The translations under genes were made by a program, and so were the position numbers. A stretch of DNA of 64,000 nt from Haliclona indistincta (taxonomy: Eukaryota > Porifera > Demospongiae > Haplosclerida > Chalinidae): contig OZ024784.1 in the NCBI GenBank assembly GCA_964017065.1, forward strand, positions 7,793,152 through 7,857,151. Reading direction: 5' to 3'. Below, in pieces: positions 1 to 12,346 of this stretch; within the stretch, counting starts at the first letter, position 1; each line of letters begins with the position of its first letter. The notes under the pieces are model-generated. The model searched no databases. It saw only the letters and a program-made list of their open reading frames with translations, and was not told where the DNA came from.

Positions 1-369
1 CCGTATGCCACATCCTATAAGCACTAGGTTTTCCAGCACCACTTGGGCAGAGTTGTTGAATTTCAGACCTGCTTTATCGTCACACACGATTCTTGAGCAA
101 TCTTCATTGTCACTGCATACTCCAATCATGCTCAACTTTGTCAAACCATTGAACACTGCTTCATTGTTGATTTTGTATGTACCATAAGATATTAGTATTC
201 TTGTGTTGCTTGTGCTGTAGTTGAGAGCCTTATACAGCTGACAGAATATACCAGGTTGTAGTGATGAGCCGTTTGAGCAGTTAGCACTGCTACTATTGAC
301 CACCATGAGAGTTGTGTGAGTGGTACCAGATACACTGGAGACTATCAGGAGCAGCAGCAGCCACAACAT
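1..369 (-). CDS. N-terminal part of a secreted repeat-type protein, cut by the window edge
   Basis: Read on the minus strand from the ATG at 369, a frame of 123 codons stays open to the window edge. It starts with a clear signal peptide (MLWLLLLLIVSSVSG). An ectodomain follows, with NxS/T sites and cysteines spaced as in the two large proteins at 30570-38360: a C-rich stretch, then 'ALNYS', then a strand-rich part ending 'LENLVLIGCGI'. In the second large protein the matching part ends 'LENIAVKHCGI'. I therefore read it as a more distant member of that beta-helix plus membrane-domain family. The rest, including any membrane domain, lies outside the window. No intron is seen in the visible part, which agrees with the single-exon structure of the other two. 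The function is unknown; a surface receptor or adhesion role is only inference. Confidence 0.6.
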   Translation of the reverse strand, partial: MLWLLLLLIVSSVSGTTHTTLMVVNSSSANCSNGSSLQPGIFCQLYKALNYSTSNTRILISYGTYKINNEAVFNGLTKLSMIGVCSDNEDCSRIVCDDKAGLKFNNSAQVVLENLVLIGCGIR

Positions 370-1412
370 CTGTTTAAAATCAAGAGAAATGAACATTTTT
401 ACTGCTGGTTTACCATACCTTTAGAACTGTTGCCTGAAGCGCTGTTGATCCACTGGTCTGATGATTTCAGTGGTGCAGCTGACTCATATTCAGTGTAACA
501 TGTTTACTAACTTGAAATTGATGTCTTTTCTGAAGTAGTCACTATTCGACACAGTTATTGAGTAGTGAATTAGACAGTTTATGAAGCATGCCGTCTTTGT
601 GGTAACAAGTAATAAATCAACAAAAATTAGATTTAGAGTTGGTTACATGTTTCGAAAGAGTATGAAGCAAGATTTTGAAAAGGAAAGGGAACGAGATTTG
701 GATAAGTGTGTGACAATATAGCAAGTGTAATGATGCATATCTAGCAAATTATTAACCACAACTATTGAAAGCAGTTAATTTAGGGAGGTAGCATTACACT
801 TGCTCACCCCTGTGTGCAACATGCATTATCCATAGCACAACATCAGCACTTGAGGGTAAATAACAGGGCTCCGCTCAAACTAGCCTGCATATTTGGGCGG
901 GTCCTGTTCTACCCACTTCGATCACACTGACAGTCAAGTATATCCGACTGACAATGGAGACAGAGAAACAATAATAAAAGTAAAACAAGCACGACAACAA
1001 AAAGGGTAGTGGTGGGCAGGAAATAACAAGCTTCACTGCCGACACTGTGAAGCTGCTAGTTTGCGTCGGACTGCAACTAACAAATACTCGCTACTTTAAA
1101 AACTGGACATTGCACCTGCTACCCTTACCCAATCAGAGTACTCTTCCACTACCGTGCCCGCAAATTCATACTCGCATCCGCATCAATCCAAACTGCGTTA
1201 ACCTTGTTAAACTACGTTATGGCACTGTTACCTCGTGGCATATTATTGGATACCGAATGCATTACTCTTGCTGCTTACCACTAAGCAGCACTACATTTTA
1301 TGATGTCTAGCACATAATAGCTGTGTAAGATCTGTTTCTCCTACATTAGGCCATCATCCTGTGTCAATTGCTCTCTCCTGTTGATTATCAATTCACATTT
1401 TCACTCTTAAAG
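370..1412. other. intergenic stretch without recognised gene
   Basis: About 1 kb upstream of the minus-strand secreted-protein gene. I see no convincing exon. A 13-base inverted repeat (AGCAAGTGTAATG at 720-732, its complement at 792-804) encloses an AT-rich loop and may be a decayed palindromic element. An open frame at 1047-1310 has no family resemblance and no start context I trust. Confidence 0.4.
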
Positions 1413-1802
1413 GAACGCATTCAGTAAGTAACTACACTATTTCACATGTTGATTGTCATTCTGCACTCTAGGGAGATGCTCAACTCCATGTTCACTCATC
1501 TCTGGGATATGACCATCATAGAATACCTCATCTGTATCCTATAATTATTGCTACCTCTATCACTCTCTTATTGAATCATAATTTCTTTTACCACTTCAAA
1601 CAGATACTGTAGCCAAACAGAAAGACACCATCAAGCAAACAGCTGCAGTGAGTCTCTAAACTTGAGCTTCAATAGACTGATGGTTTATTCTGGCGCAGGT
1701 ACAGGTGGCAGGCCAGCCTGAGCTAAACACGAACAACAGTCGTGACGTGTTAGACAGAGCAGTGGAGGTAAGAAAAAGAAGATTCCTCAGACAGTTCTAT
1801 AG
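1413..1802 (+). CDS. possible 3' exons of a small unrecognised gene
   Basis: Four or five short blocks on the plus strand are bounded by good splice signals and join in one frame: 1413-1423, 1472-1533, 1604-1647, 1699-1767, then 1791-1802 ending in TAG. The joined peptide includes 'EMLNSMFTHLWDM', 'TVAKQKDTIKQTAA' and 'NNSRDVLDRAVETVL' before the stop. An AATAAA lies about 50 bases after the stop (near 1853), as expected for a 3' end. The first block is only 11 bases, the donor at 1534 (GTATCC) is weak, and I found no start codon or upstream exons. The peptide is hydrophilic and probably helical; I do not recognise it. It may equally be chance. Confidence 0.3.
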
Positions 1803-2293
1803 GACAGTGTCAGCTGCTGTGCAGTAATTGTCATCATGAGTCATTTTTTTGTAATAAAAGTAGTTCAACACATGCACTCTGTGCCATTATTATTTCAACA
1901 TTGTCCAATACCATGGTTTAACGGATTGGACTATCAATAATAATTATTTCATGTTACAATAATAAATATTAATACCACAGATCATACATTCTCCACACAC
2001 AATACTTCACTAAAATTAATGATACAACACACTCTAGTCACATAGAAAACAAAAAAGAAAAGTTTGCTCCACAACTTAAAAATGTAAGGCAGACTATATG
2101 TTAATGTTCACAACAAAATGCTTGAAAGTAGTAACATATTTTACAGGAGGAGTTCGGTGGTGTTAGCATCTCTATTTATCTGCATGGTCATGGTTGCTGT
2201 TGCCATTGGAGATGTGGTTGGCTCCACGAGAATGTTGTAAGGAGATAGCTTGACGCATGAGGAGATTCGTTTGTGGACGAGGACTGGTAGGAT
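1803..2293. other. gap between possible small gene and pocket-protein gene
   Basis: AT-rich convergent gap. It holds the possible AATAAA of the plus-strand candidate (near 1853) and presumably the 3' UTR of the pocket-protein gene. A minus-strand frame closing at 2141 overlaps the last pocket-protein exon and could be an alternative C-terminus through an acceptor near 2300. Nothing else is recognised. Confidence 0.3.
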
Positions 2294-5200
2294 TAGCTCG
2301 CTGTAGAGAAATGTGACAGTGACAATATCAGCATCTGCAGCTGTGCTCTCACTGGTTTCTTGGCAGAGATGATGGCTGGGCTGGTACACAGCAGAGGATC
2401 AAGCTGTCTCTTTGCACCTGTACCTGGTCTGACTCCACCTACCACCTGGTTCAGCTCATGTAATTCCTGTTCAGTAAATGGTCATTATAGCAAACAAGCT
2501 ACTTGACATGCACTTACAGATGCTGGACTCCGTCCAATAATGTAGGACTTTGCAAGTGGAGACCGAGCAGGTTGATTTCCTGGATAAAGATTATAAAATC
2601 ATTATCAACTAAAAATGATGAATTCGTACCTTTCAGTGGCGATACAAAAATCTGGTGATTTTTGGACAATTTACGAGGAGACATTGTCGGTCGCCTAATT
2701 ACAGGAAGAGGAGACAATTGTGGAGTCCGTCCCTAGAGAAGAAGCATTAGTAATATCACCAGCATACCAGCTAGCATCCATACAACTCACATCTTCAACA
2801 GGTGAGAAGCGAGTGACAAAGTCCTTTATGTAGCCAATAAACACCTTATTGTAGAACTGGATGATGTCACCACGACTACCAACAGGGATATCAGCTCGGT
2901 ACAACAGTGCTTCCAAATCACTCGTTTCTTTCTCTTCTTCCTCGTTTGAGATTTTCTCCCCAAAAGGCTGACTGTCACCGGCCAGATCTGGGACGGAGTT
3001 GGACCGCACACGACGTCCATTGTTGAGGAGCACACTGCGATACACCTGTGAGAATTGATGATACATGTAGTACCACACGATGCAGTATATAGCTCACATG
3101 GCTCTTTGCCTGAGGTTGGTGTCTGTATTGCCTCATGATTTCCTGAAATGTGATATCTTGTCGCATGACCTGTGAGCATGATGATCAATAGTGATAGTGT
3201 GAGGCTGCTGTACCTTGGAAAGCACGTATATCGAGCACATTATCAACTGGTCAATATGACGATCTCTCATCATGTCAGGTGACTTCATCATAGCAAACTC
3301 TAAACATGTCCACACTCTACAGCAACAACAAGTGTGCATGAACACTCCATAGCTCTCACATACTGTACTCACTTTTGTATCATGGATGATGTCAGGCTCA
3401 ATCTCTCACACAGGTCTTTGGTACGAGGGTACGCCATTTGATACACCTGAGAGCAACAATTACACACTTCTCCAGTCACTTTACACAGCATACCTTCCGA
3501 TAGAAGAGAGCCACGGATCCATTTCTCTTTGGTTTAGGAGGACTGGTTAGAACGACCTTTGGAGTGGGAGGTGTGTTGGTGGGCGTGGTAACCTCCATAG
3601 GAGTGCTAATTGGTGAAGAAGTGACAGTGATAGATGGCAGAGTAGCTTGTGTGGAAGTGGGTGGAGAAGTACTAGGAGGAGCACTTGATTTTTCAGGCGA
3701 TGTTTTAAGAGGGCTTGTCATACTGGTGAGATTTAAAAGAGCTTGTACAGTAGAGGCTGTAATAGCATCAGATGATAGAGCAGAGGAAGCAGCAGCCTCA
3801 GACTTCTGAGCTGAAGTTCCTCCTCCTTGTTGTAGCAACTGTTGTAACAAGAGAAGACTTGGCAGGTTTGTGATAGCTGTAGCCATTACTCTTCCCTGTG
3901 GCTTGGGAGCAATGGGTTGAGGATGCTTTGTGGGAGAGGAGGAGGGCGATTTATTGGGTGAAAACAGCTGTCGACGAGCGGAAGGACTGGGAGTAGAATA
4001 GCGGTCTCTCACTGATAGAGGAGAAGGTGCAGTGGTTTCTGCTCCAAGAGAAACACCATAACTACAATAGTATAATCAGAGATGGTGAAGCACCTTTAGC
4101 TCCTAGTTTCTTGAGTCGAGGATGAAGTGGTGAGTTGAGGGAGGGAGTGGGTGTAATGGTAGAGGCTGACTCAGGCAATGCCACATCCTCATAGAAGGGC
4201 ACAGGTCCAGAGCCATCAATGGCATCAAACAGTGGAGAGTCAGAGCGCCATGCCTGGAAGCTGAGGATGGACTCCTCAATCTATACAACAAACAAGAGCT
4301 TGACAACACTCGTTAGAATGTGCTAGTCACCTTGCAAAGATGCTTGACCACACCCCTTGGTAGGCTGGTTTCAGTTTTGATGATAATCTCAATCACCTAC
4401 AACACAACAATTATTATCGAGTGACAATGTACTGTACTAGAACCTTGTAGAAGTGGAAGGGGCTGATGTCAATGATGTTTTCAAGTACCCATGGGAATAT
4501 TCTGAGAATAAAATCACAAAAATATCACAATATGATCTTGTACCAGCAGACAGCTGATGGTGGTCTCGTAATCACAGCGAAATAGACCACCACAAAAATG
4601 TTATTTTATTGATAACAGAAAGCTGTACTAACCTGGAGTGAGAGTTGTAAGAAAACAGCACTATCTCAATGCAACACGCAAACAGTGACTTGTGGAAATG
4701 ATCATGCTCCAGCATAGCCTGCATCAAAACAACACACTACCTTGCTATCACACATCATCATTCCTCTCACCTGTAGAGAGGAGTAGTCACTGTGTCCCTC
4801 TGCACCTCCCATCGTACGCCTCTCTTCATTAGTCACAATGGAGGTCAGTAACTTGTAGTAGAGTGTCTGACTAAGGCGCAGACGGACTAGGGCAAAATTG
4901 TCAGGAGATGCCTTTGAATCCTAAGTAAGAGGAGATGAAAGGAAATGAAAGGGTAGCATACAAGGAAAGAAATTAGAGCCAAGGAAATGAAGGATTTGAG
5001 AAGAGAGTCATGGCTCACAGCTTTGAAGGCAAGTAGGAACACACTACTCATGGCTGCAATACGTAGCTGAATCTCTCTCAAAGGTGAAGAAGAGCAACAA
5101 CTGCAAGTAGATGAGGTGACACTCATGATTTTAGATCATCAAGACAGTACCTGCATATCCGTTGCAATGAGTCAGATGGCTCATGATGACAGCCATCCAG

Positions 5201-7994
5201 CAGTAAGTGTAGCTGTGTCACAGACTGGTTAGCATCCGATACTGGAGTGAGTCTGAGAAGACAGGAAGAGTACTGCTATAGCAGTATAGCACAACCTACT
5301 TTAGTTCTGCTGTGGATATATACTCTTTCCCAGTGAGTGGAGTGCCATATTGGAGGTGCTGAGGTGACTACATACATGGACACATGATGTAAACATGACA
5401 CACACTAGCACTACATGATGTACCTGATATATGATCCCAGGCTGGAGTCTGAGGAGGAACAAGAGAGACAATTAAATAATACACAGACTAACAGAGGAAG
5501 ATTAACACAATTATCTAGCTATGACCAGAAATTGAATTAGTGCAAGGTCAACAGACACCATCAAAACATGAGAACAGCTAACTAACCTGTCCATGTCTCT
5601 CATTTTGTGAGTGGCTACAATCTCTCCTGACAGCTCTCTCTCCAGAAACATTCTCTCATCAAAGTCTCCTTCACACAGCACAGCTAACTCATAAGCTGAC
5701 TTCAGCGATCGCCTGAGAGAGACAGAGAAAGGTCAGCATCATTCTGTAACATGCAAACAAGTTCAACTGTACAATAATCTGACAATATTGGCAGCATTTG
5801 GTTTGTTATACACTAGCTTGCTTACATGTTGGCTTGAAATGATGTTGCTGTTAACAAGTTATTGAACACATCTTGTAAAGTGGGTTCAGTTGATTGTATT
5901 CCCTTCAGTGTGCTGGACTGGTACATGCGCTTGACAGACGGCCACCAGAAATAGTCCATCACAACTTGACACTCACGGAGGATAGCTTGAAAGGAATAGT
6001 GAGGAACATTAGTATCCCATTATTTCAACCAATAATAAACAGAAGTCAACTATGTGTGCTTGTACATAATTGCCCCACCCCACCTCCTCTACTGCTTAGC
6101 ATACCATTGAATCGTCTGCACAGATCAGGCAACATGCTCGAGAATTCAGACGGAGGAGAAGAATCAGTCAGGGTGAACCATTCAGGTATATCAGGGAATG
6201 TCGTATTGACAAGGTCGGTTCTTTTATTGAGAATGGCTGCTGTATAGAGCATGTTGACACAACAGAGCAGAAGATAGTGGGAGTTGACCAGGTCATCGCT
6301 GATCAGAGGGTACTGATCTAGAGGAGTAATAGTGAATAAAATAATATTAAGATATTCATGAGTGTCAGCCTGTGCAGTATGCATGCCCTTGCAAGCCTGA
6401 GCAAAGTTACAAAAATGCGAACCGGCATGATTCCTGCAACCAAAAGCTCAAGAAGTACAGCTTCATGACCTACAACCTCTTTTTCAGATTGTATGCAAAT
6501 TGTTTATTGGGACAAAGGTATGCTGACAACATAATACTCGTGCATAAGGTGGTGGTGGTGTCCTATTAGCTTTCAAATAGCACTTTGCAGAAAGTGTTTA
6601 CAGGCATAGTACGAACAGCAAATACTAATGAGAAAGTGAAAGAAAGAGCGAGCAACAGAGATGAACTCACTTTTAATGTGTACATACAAGGTCCAACCAA
6701 ACTTGAACAGTTCAGATGCTGTGCACGGCCGAGCTCTAAAGGAATATAACCGTTTTGTTAATCAAGTCCAGTTGCACTTGACAACCCACAATAGCATATC
6801 TTACAATCAACACAGTTTACCTGTTAGGCTTTCTACTTCGTGGTCTTCCACTCCCGGTTGTAGGGGTGACTTTTCCCTCACGGAATAAGAATACCTCACA
6901 AAACTCTTCCTCGTACTTCTTGAATATCACTGAAATGACCTCGAATTTTCTTTCCAAGCCCTCGATTCGCTCAAGGTAAGGTGGTGGTAGCTGAGCCATT
7001 TCCAGCCACTTCTTGATCTTGCGAAAGAACTCAATCAAACTAGAAAGAAGATAAACAATGGAAACAAGATTCAAAGGCTTGTTCTGTACAACCACCGCAT
7101 GCATGTCTGGTCAATACAACCTGTATCACCATCAGCCCACATGTTTGATACTAGTTCAATAGCCAACACCTGCTAAATGGTACTATGCTGTGTTCATAGC
7201 TCCACACAAATCACAGATAACATGCTACTACACTGTGACTACATGGATCAACTTGTATGAAAAGCATGTCACTTTAACCACAGGCTCTAATTCAACCAGA
7301 GTGCTGGCATTCTGAACATTGCATAACAAAATGTTGTAGAGAAGAAATTACAGTTGTCTTAAAGTAAAGAGAGCTTGTACTTTGCAATGTACACTTCAAA
7401 TCCATCTGTCCTCTTCAATCACATTTTGAAATCACTGTTTCATTGTTCTTGTATTAACAAGTAAAGCCATACTTGTCTCTCTTTAGCTCCTCTTTCACTT
7501 ACTTGACTTTGGTAGCTCGGAGTATTTGTGTTAGACTGATGTTGTTTCCACTATGGTCTCTTCCTTCCACAGTCTGAGTGGACGAGCTGCGACAAGCAAT
7601 GTACAGAGCACACGCCAACCACTCAATGTGATCACCCTGGATTAGAAAGGGACTACCATAATACACTGAATAGTCACACAGCATTTTAAAGAATAATAGA
7701 TAACAATGGTATCTTCCTGCATGATTGTAGCTAATACAGAGACTACAAGCTAGCACATCCACTCTAATCCCTGACATGAAGGAAGCTATAGCGATGACCT
7801 GGTAAACACAAACGCAAATCTAGCTCCTTTTCTATTTTGATTTTACTCTTTATCATACCTACCTCAAGTACATAGTCGTTATTGATCCCCAGGTATGCTT
7901 TCCAAGCGTTGTCTTTGCTTCTCTCATCCAAGTTCAGTTCTCCACACACGTCTTCAAATCGCGCCTTAATCACTTCCTCGCTTTGGCTGTCCAT
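2294..7994 (-). CDS. RBL1/2-like: retinoblastoma-family pocket protein, p107/p130 (RBL1/RBL2) type
   Basis: Pocket proteins bind E2F/DP and the MuvB core in the nucleus and repress cell-cycle genes. The start is ATG 7994 (MDSQSEEV). N-terminal cyclin-like part: 'DHIEWLACALYIACR' and 'NNISLTQILRATK' (7500-7640), 'IKKWLEMAQLPPPYLERIE' and 'VISVIFKKYEEEF' (6830-7035), and 'ISDDLVNSHYLLLCCVNML' (6100-6320). These match p107/p130 rather than RB1. The pocket A exons lie about 4440-5700. The spacer has 'ARRQLFSP', an RxL-type cyclin-docking motif, as p107/p130 do. Pocket B has 'KRNGSVALFYRKV', 'DRHIDQLIMCSIYVLSKV', 'TFQEIMRQYRHQPQ' and 'GDIIQFYNKVFIGYIKDF'. The tail has 'SPRKLSKNHQIFVSPLKG', the conserved C-terminal block. 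There are about 20 short introns. The 3' end is uncertain: I chose the TAA at 2294-2296, but another splice would end at 2141 or between. Probably the only pocket protein of this type here. Confidence 0.93.
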
Positions 7995-8327
7995 GGTACG
8001 CTTTTCCAGAGCGTAAAGCAACTAGCAATGTCTGAAAAGCCTTCTTCCAGAAGCTGTTATAGCACTTGTGGGACGAAAAGCCCGCGAGAGATGTGAGAGC
8101 TGTCGGCTGTCTGCAGAGACGAGAGTTCCCGGTCGACGCTCTCTAAATCTGACCAATCAGATGTCTTTATTCGCCCGTTACGCGGCAACTGCCGTAGTCA
8201 TGTGACCACGCCCTAATAATCACCCGCCCACGTCGATTATTATTATGAGTTTGAGATTATGAGATCGTATCAGCAGCAAAGTACACAACACAGCAATGTC
8301 ACAACAGCATTACGCTCACACACAGTT
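7995..8327. promoter_or_regulatory. upstream region of the pocket-protein gene, downstream of NUTF2
   Basis: This 333-base gap separates the start of the pocket-protein gene from the stop of NUTF2; both lie on the minus strand. The part nearest the start (about 8040-8230) is richer in CG than its surroundings and contains GCCCGCGAGAG, CGCCCGTTACGCGGC and two ATTGG/CCAAT-like boxes (CCAATCAG near 8153). I infer the pocket-protein promoter here. The 3' UTR of NUTF2 must occupy the other side. Confidence 0.4.
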
Positions 8328-9754
8328 TTATGCAATATTATGCAAAGATAATCTGAAGATGTCGTTGAAGATGAAGAGGCTGTCACCAATTTGCTTCAAA
8401 TAAAATGACTGAGTAAAAGGATGAACGGGATCATTGTCAGTCTGGTGATAGAAATAGAGATAATTATAGTCAGTATGCTAAGCAACTAATGAGCAACCTT
8501 CAGTTGTCCAGTCACCACCACCAGTAGACTACCATCAATTGTCAGTACGGCGTCTTTGGTAGTTACAGCATGTTGCACTTGTTGGAATGGTAGAGACTGC
8601 AATGAGCATGAAATGTAACTACTACATCAAGAGTCAGCAAAATAGCTATGACTATAAGAAGACTATAATTACGTAACAATTATGTCAAAAATGGTCTCAG
8701 TCAAAACAGATGAATGCTGTCATTTGAAAACATACCACTGTCTGCTACACTGGCAACCAAGCAACAATGTTGCTTGCTACAAATCGCGTAGTGTGAATTC
8801 GAAGCAAATTTGTGTGCAACTTTGCCGCGGGATCGGCATAGAACAGTGTTCTATTCCAGAGAACAAGTTGCATAATGCATCTTCATCGCCTTAACACTTC
8901 TCGTTCATCTAATTATTGTAGACCCTGCATTATGCGCTGATATGTTTATACCATTATGGCTGGTAATGTTAGCGGAAATGCACATTGACTAACAATGAAA
9001 AGGGCTGCACACATGTTCTATAACAAATATACTGCATATGACGTGGCTTTCCAGGAATTTCTGTATGGCAGCAGCCATGTTCAAGGGCAGTAACAACAGC
9101 AAATTTGCTTTGCTGTGCAGCTAAGAAGGCAGGCAACTCCACTAAGTTTGTTTGTTGCAGACGTGCATACACACACGCCACATTTAGCTAGTATGCTGCC
9201 AGTGTAGTTGCACAGTGAAGAAAATGCACTGCCCTCAGTACATTGCATTGCAGTACATTGCAGCCCTTGAACATTGAACAGTACATTGCAGCTCTTAAAC
9301 ATGGCTACAAACATCCAGAAAATATGACATGGGCCCATGACTATAATAAAACAACTCATGTGATTTTTACATCAGTGCTGCACTAGTGTAAGGTAACTAC
9401 TGTTATAGTACGGAGTTATAGACAGGTCAGAGGCTCTGAAACCATGTGAATTGATATGATAGGAGGTCTGAGTCGTGATAGTATTAAAATGTACCCGAGT
9501 TGTTGCTTTAACACACACTATTATCAATCTTACAGTTAATTTTTCTATAATTGCCTGTTGACCAGCAAAAGAATTGCCTTCAAATAGCAATACAGATTCT
9601 TGTCGCTATAAAGTGGAGAGAGAGACGGAATAATTATTTATTACTATGTTTGGTAACTTACATACAGCGAAGCCAACTGAGACCTGTCTGAGTCAAACAA
9701 CTGGTAGTACGTTGTTATAAACTGGGTGGCGATCTGGTTGGCCTGAGCTGACAT
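8328..9754 (-). CDS. NUTF2: nuclear transport factor 2 (Ran-GDP import carrier)
   Basis: NTF2 is a small homodimer that brings Ran-GDP into the nucleus through FG-nucleoporins. Four exons join into about 125 residues against the usual 127. Exon 1 from ATG 9754 gives '[20 protein letters not shown]' followed by '[11 protein letters not shown]'. Exon 2 (about 9535-9610) gives '[20 protein letters not shown]'. Exon 3 (about 8506-8600) gives '[16 protein letters not shown]'. Exon 4 gives '[20 protein letters not shown]', then '[11 protein letters not shown]' and TAA. These match the family over its whole length, including the YYQLFD start and the FRLSLHN end. The intron between exons 2 and 3 is about 930 bases, long for this window, and contains short tandem repeats of 'CAGTACATTGCA' near 9235-9290. 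The donor after exon 3 reads GTTGCT, a weak GT site. The gene is head to head with LSM14. Confidence 0.95.
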
Positions 9755-9968
9755 CTTGTCGATTTTTCTAATATCATTTTACGGTATAGCCCACGTGCGC
9801 GTAAAAGGGGTGTGGATGTGTGATGTGGAGGCTCTATTTGAAACACTGTTTACTTCAGCTCTATTACCAGTTGTTATATCCAGCTTGATCTTGTTTGTAA
9901 AAAGCCTAGGTGCTCCTCTAAGGAGCGCAGCAAAGCGTCTGTGCTTTTATTGCGAGGAGAAGACAAAA
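9755..9968. promoter_or_regulatory. bidirectional promoter region, NUTF2 / LSM14
   Basis: 214 bases separate the two divergent start codons. Near 9790 lies CCCACGTGCGCG, an E-box (CACGTG) next to a CG-rich run. The position implies shared control of two housekeeping genes; no transcription start can be fixed from sequence. Confidence 0.45.
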
Positions 9969-12346
9969 ATGAGCAGCGGGACGCCATTCATAGGCAGCAA
10001 ACTGAGCTTGATCTCAAAGGCTGAAATACGCTACGAAGGAATATTGTATGCTGTGGACACTAAGGATGCCACTGTCACTCTTTCAAAAGGTAAAAGTTAT
10101 ATGGTTATAAACTTCTAGCTTGCTATTTTCTTGTTCTTTCACAGTTCGTTCTTACGGCACGGAGGACAGACCGGTCCCCAAGCCCATTCCTCCTCGCAGT
10201 GAGGTGTACGAATACATCATCTTCAGAGGCAGTGATATTAAAGACTTAAACGTGAGTGAAATGCCTAAAGAAGAGGAACCCCCTATAGACCCAGCTATTG
10301 TGTCAGCGGTAAGGAGATTCTATTATTTCTTTACTCTAATAATTGTGTCTTCACAGCACCATTCTATGCCGACTGTTGCAGCATCTCAGAATCTGCCACC
10401 ACTACCACCTGCAGGAGTGCACTCAATGCAGCAATCTGCCTCTCTCCCTAACCAATCTCAACCCCCTCTTCCTACCCATCCTCCTCCTCCTAGTGGTTTC
10501 TCTCCCTTTGGACCAATGGGTGGATACAATCCATTTGGTGTGCCATATTTCCGACCAGTAATGATGGGGCAAGGATTACCACATCTGTCGTCACATGTAA
10601 CCCTAATTTCTCTTTTTTCATTCCTCTTTGTTTGCCTCTATAGGCTCCCCCTGGTGCTCCTCCAGGGCAACCATTTCTTCACTCTCAACAGCAGCCTACA
10701 TCTAACAGTGTGACTCCACCCACAACTACACCTACCTTATCAGATACAGCACAATCTACAATCAGTGGTGCTATTGGGTACACTTCCACTCCTTTGAGCA
10801 TTGGTTAGTTATATTTGTGGACCAACCACGCATTGACACTCTGTAATACATTGTCAATTTCACAAGATTGACCTGTTGTAATTGTTCACCTCTCCAGTTG
10901 GTGAAAGTGTTCTGGAAGCCACAAAGACTGATGAAGACGGTGCAATGTCCTCCTCGTGTCCATCAGTCATTGTACCCTCTGTTACTGAACCATCTTTACA
11001 GGAGCCACAGCAACCAATATTGTCTGTCATCACAACAAGTGATGTACACAAACTACTACCTACAGTCAACAAACCTAGCCCTCCTCCAACTGCAACTACA
11101 GAAGACTTTACCACCATAGAGAAGGAGTCAACTGGTGCTAAACCAGCAACTGCTGCCAAGTCAGGAGATAAAGGATGGAATGATGGAGGAAAGGGAGGAA
11201 GAGGAGGTGGAAGGAGACAGAATAATTACTATCGTGGGTCAAGAGGTTTGTGACATACTGGCATGTTGTTTGCTTACAGGCGTGTATTAGCTGTTGAGTG
11301 CATTGCATTTACTGCTGTTCTAAAGCAAGATGTATCTTGCATAATTATAGACACAATTATTTGTGGAAAATTAATTATGATAATAATGTATGTGCCAATA
11401 ATGTGTCATTATTATTTATTAGAAGTCTGTTCACTGTTTTTTAAGTAAGTGTTTTAATTCGTCGTTGTTTCAGGATATAATCGCAGTGGAGGATATGAAG
11501 GTTACAACAATGCTGGAAGTGGGAATTGGTCACACCAGCGACCTTGGAGTGGAGAGAAAGGAAGAAGATATGGAAGAGATGACAAGCCTCAAAATGCTAC
11601 TGGTGGAGAAAATCAAAAGCAACCGATACGCTATGACAGCGAGTTTGACTTTGAAACGGCCAATGCACGATTTAACAGGGACCAACTGGAAGAGGAAATG
11701 AAACAAAAGCTGAAAATCTCAGACAATCAATCAGATTCATCCCAGAGAGAGCGTACAGTTGCAGAAGAAGATCCTCTTATTGCCCAAGAATCAAGCGAAA
11801 CTGGACCACCAGAGTGTTACGATAAGTCCAAATCATTCTTTGATAGTATTTCGTGTGAATCAACCCAGTCAGAGGGAAACAGGTAATGCCATGTGCTTAT
11901 ACCTCTGTAAACACATGCATGTTCCGTACCTCTACTGCCGTGCCTGTTTATGTATTTGTGTCTTAGTTCCTAATTTCTTCACTTAACTTGGAGCATGTAA
12001 ATGAGGCTATTATGATATGTACATGTTGTGTATTTCACTTGTTTTTTTTTTCAGGCGTTCTGGTCGTAATCATGAGTATGCGCTCAACACAGAGACATTT
12101 GGAGTGACTGGCCGAGGATATCGTGGACAAGGTCGTTACCGTGGTTATGGATATCGCGGTGGCAGAGGCAGAGGTGGTTACAACTATCGTGGGGGACGAG
12201 GTGGTTACAACTACCGTGGTGGCGGACAACAGCACTACAGCAGAGGAGGAAGAGGACGGTGGAGCGAGTCCAGCGATCGTGGTAGAAGTAAACAAGGCAA
12301 CCAGCAACAAGAACAGCACGCCGGAAATGAGACCACCAAAGACTAA
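9969..12346 (+). CDS. LSM14: LSM14 / RAP55 / Scd6 mRNP protein
   Basis: LSM14 proteins bind the DDX6 helicase and 4E-T, repress translation and build P-bodies. Seven exons (9969-10089, 10145-10308, 10357-10596, 10644-10803, 10898-11245, 11474-11882, 12055-12346) keep one frame and give 577 residues. The N-terminal LSm domain has '[20 protein letters not shown]' and '[13 protein letters not shown]'. A Pro/Gln/Ser-rich middle follows. The FDF box is '[18 protein letters not shown]' (about 11625-11680), the FFD box '[15 protein letters not shown]' (about 11815-11860) and the TFG box '[14 protein letters not shown]' (about 12073). The tail is an RGG/RG-rich run with many YRGG repeats. The order LSm-FDF-FFD-TFG-RGG is complete and canonical. 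Convergent with SS18 downstream. Confidence 0.96.

Noticed and set aside
3476..4012. Separate Ser/Pro-rich protein on the minus strand
   Set aside because: It is the spacer exon of the pocket-protein gene, flanked by pocket A and B exons in the same frame.
8602..9534. Gene inside the long NUTF2 intron (several frames of 70-92 codons)
   Set aside because: Cys-rich frames come from short CAGTACATTGCA repeats; no splice structure or family motif is seen.
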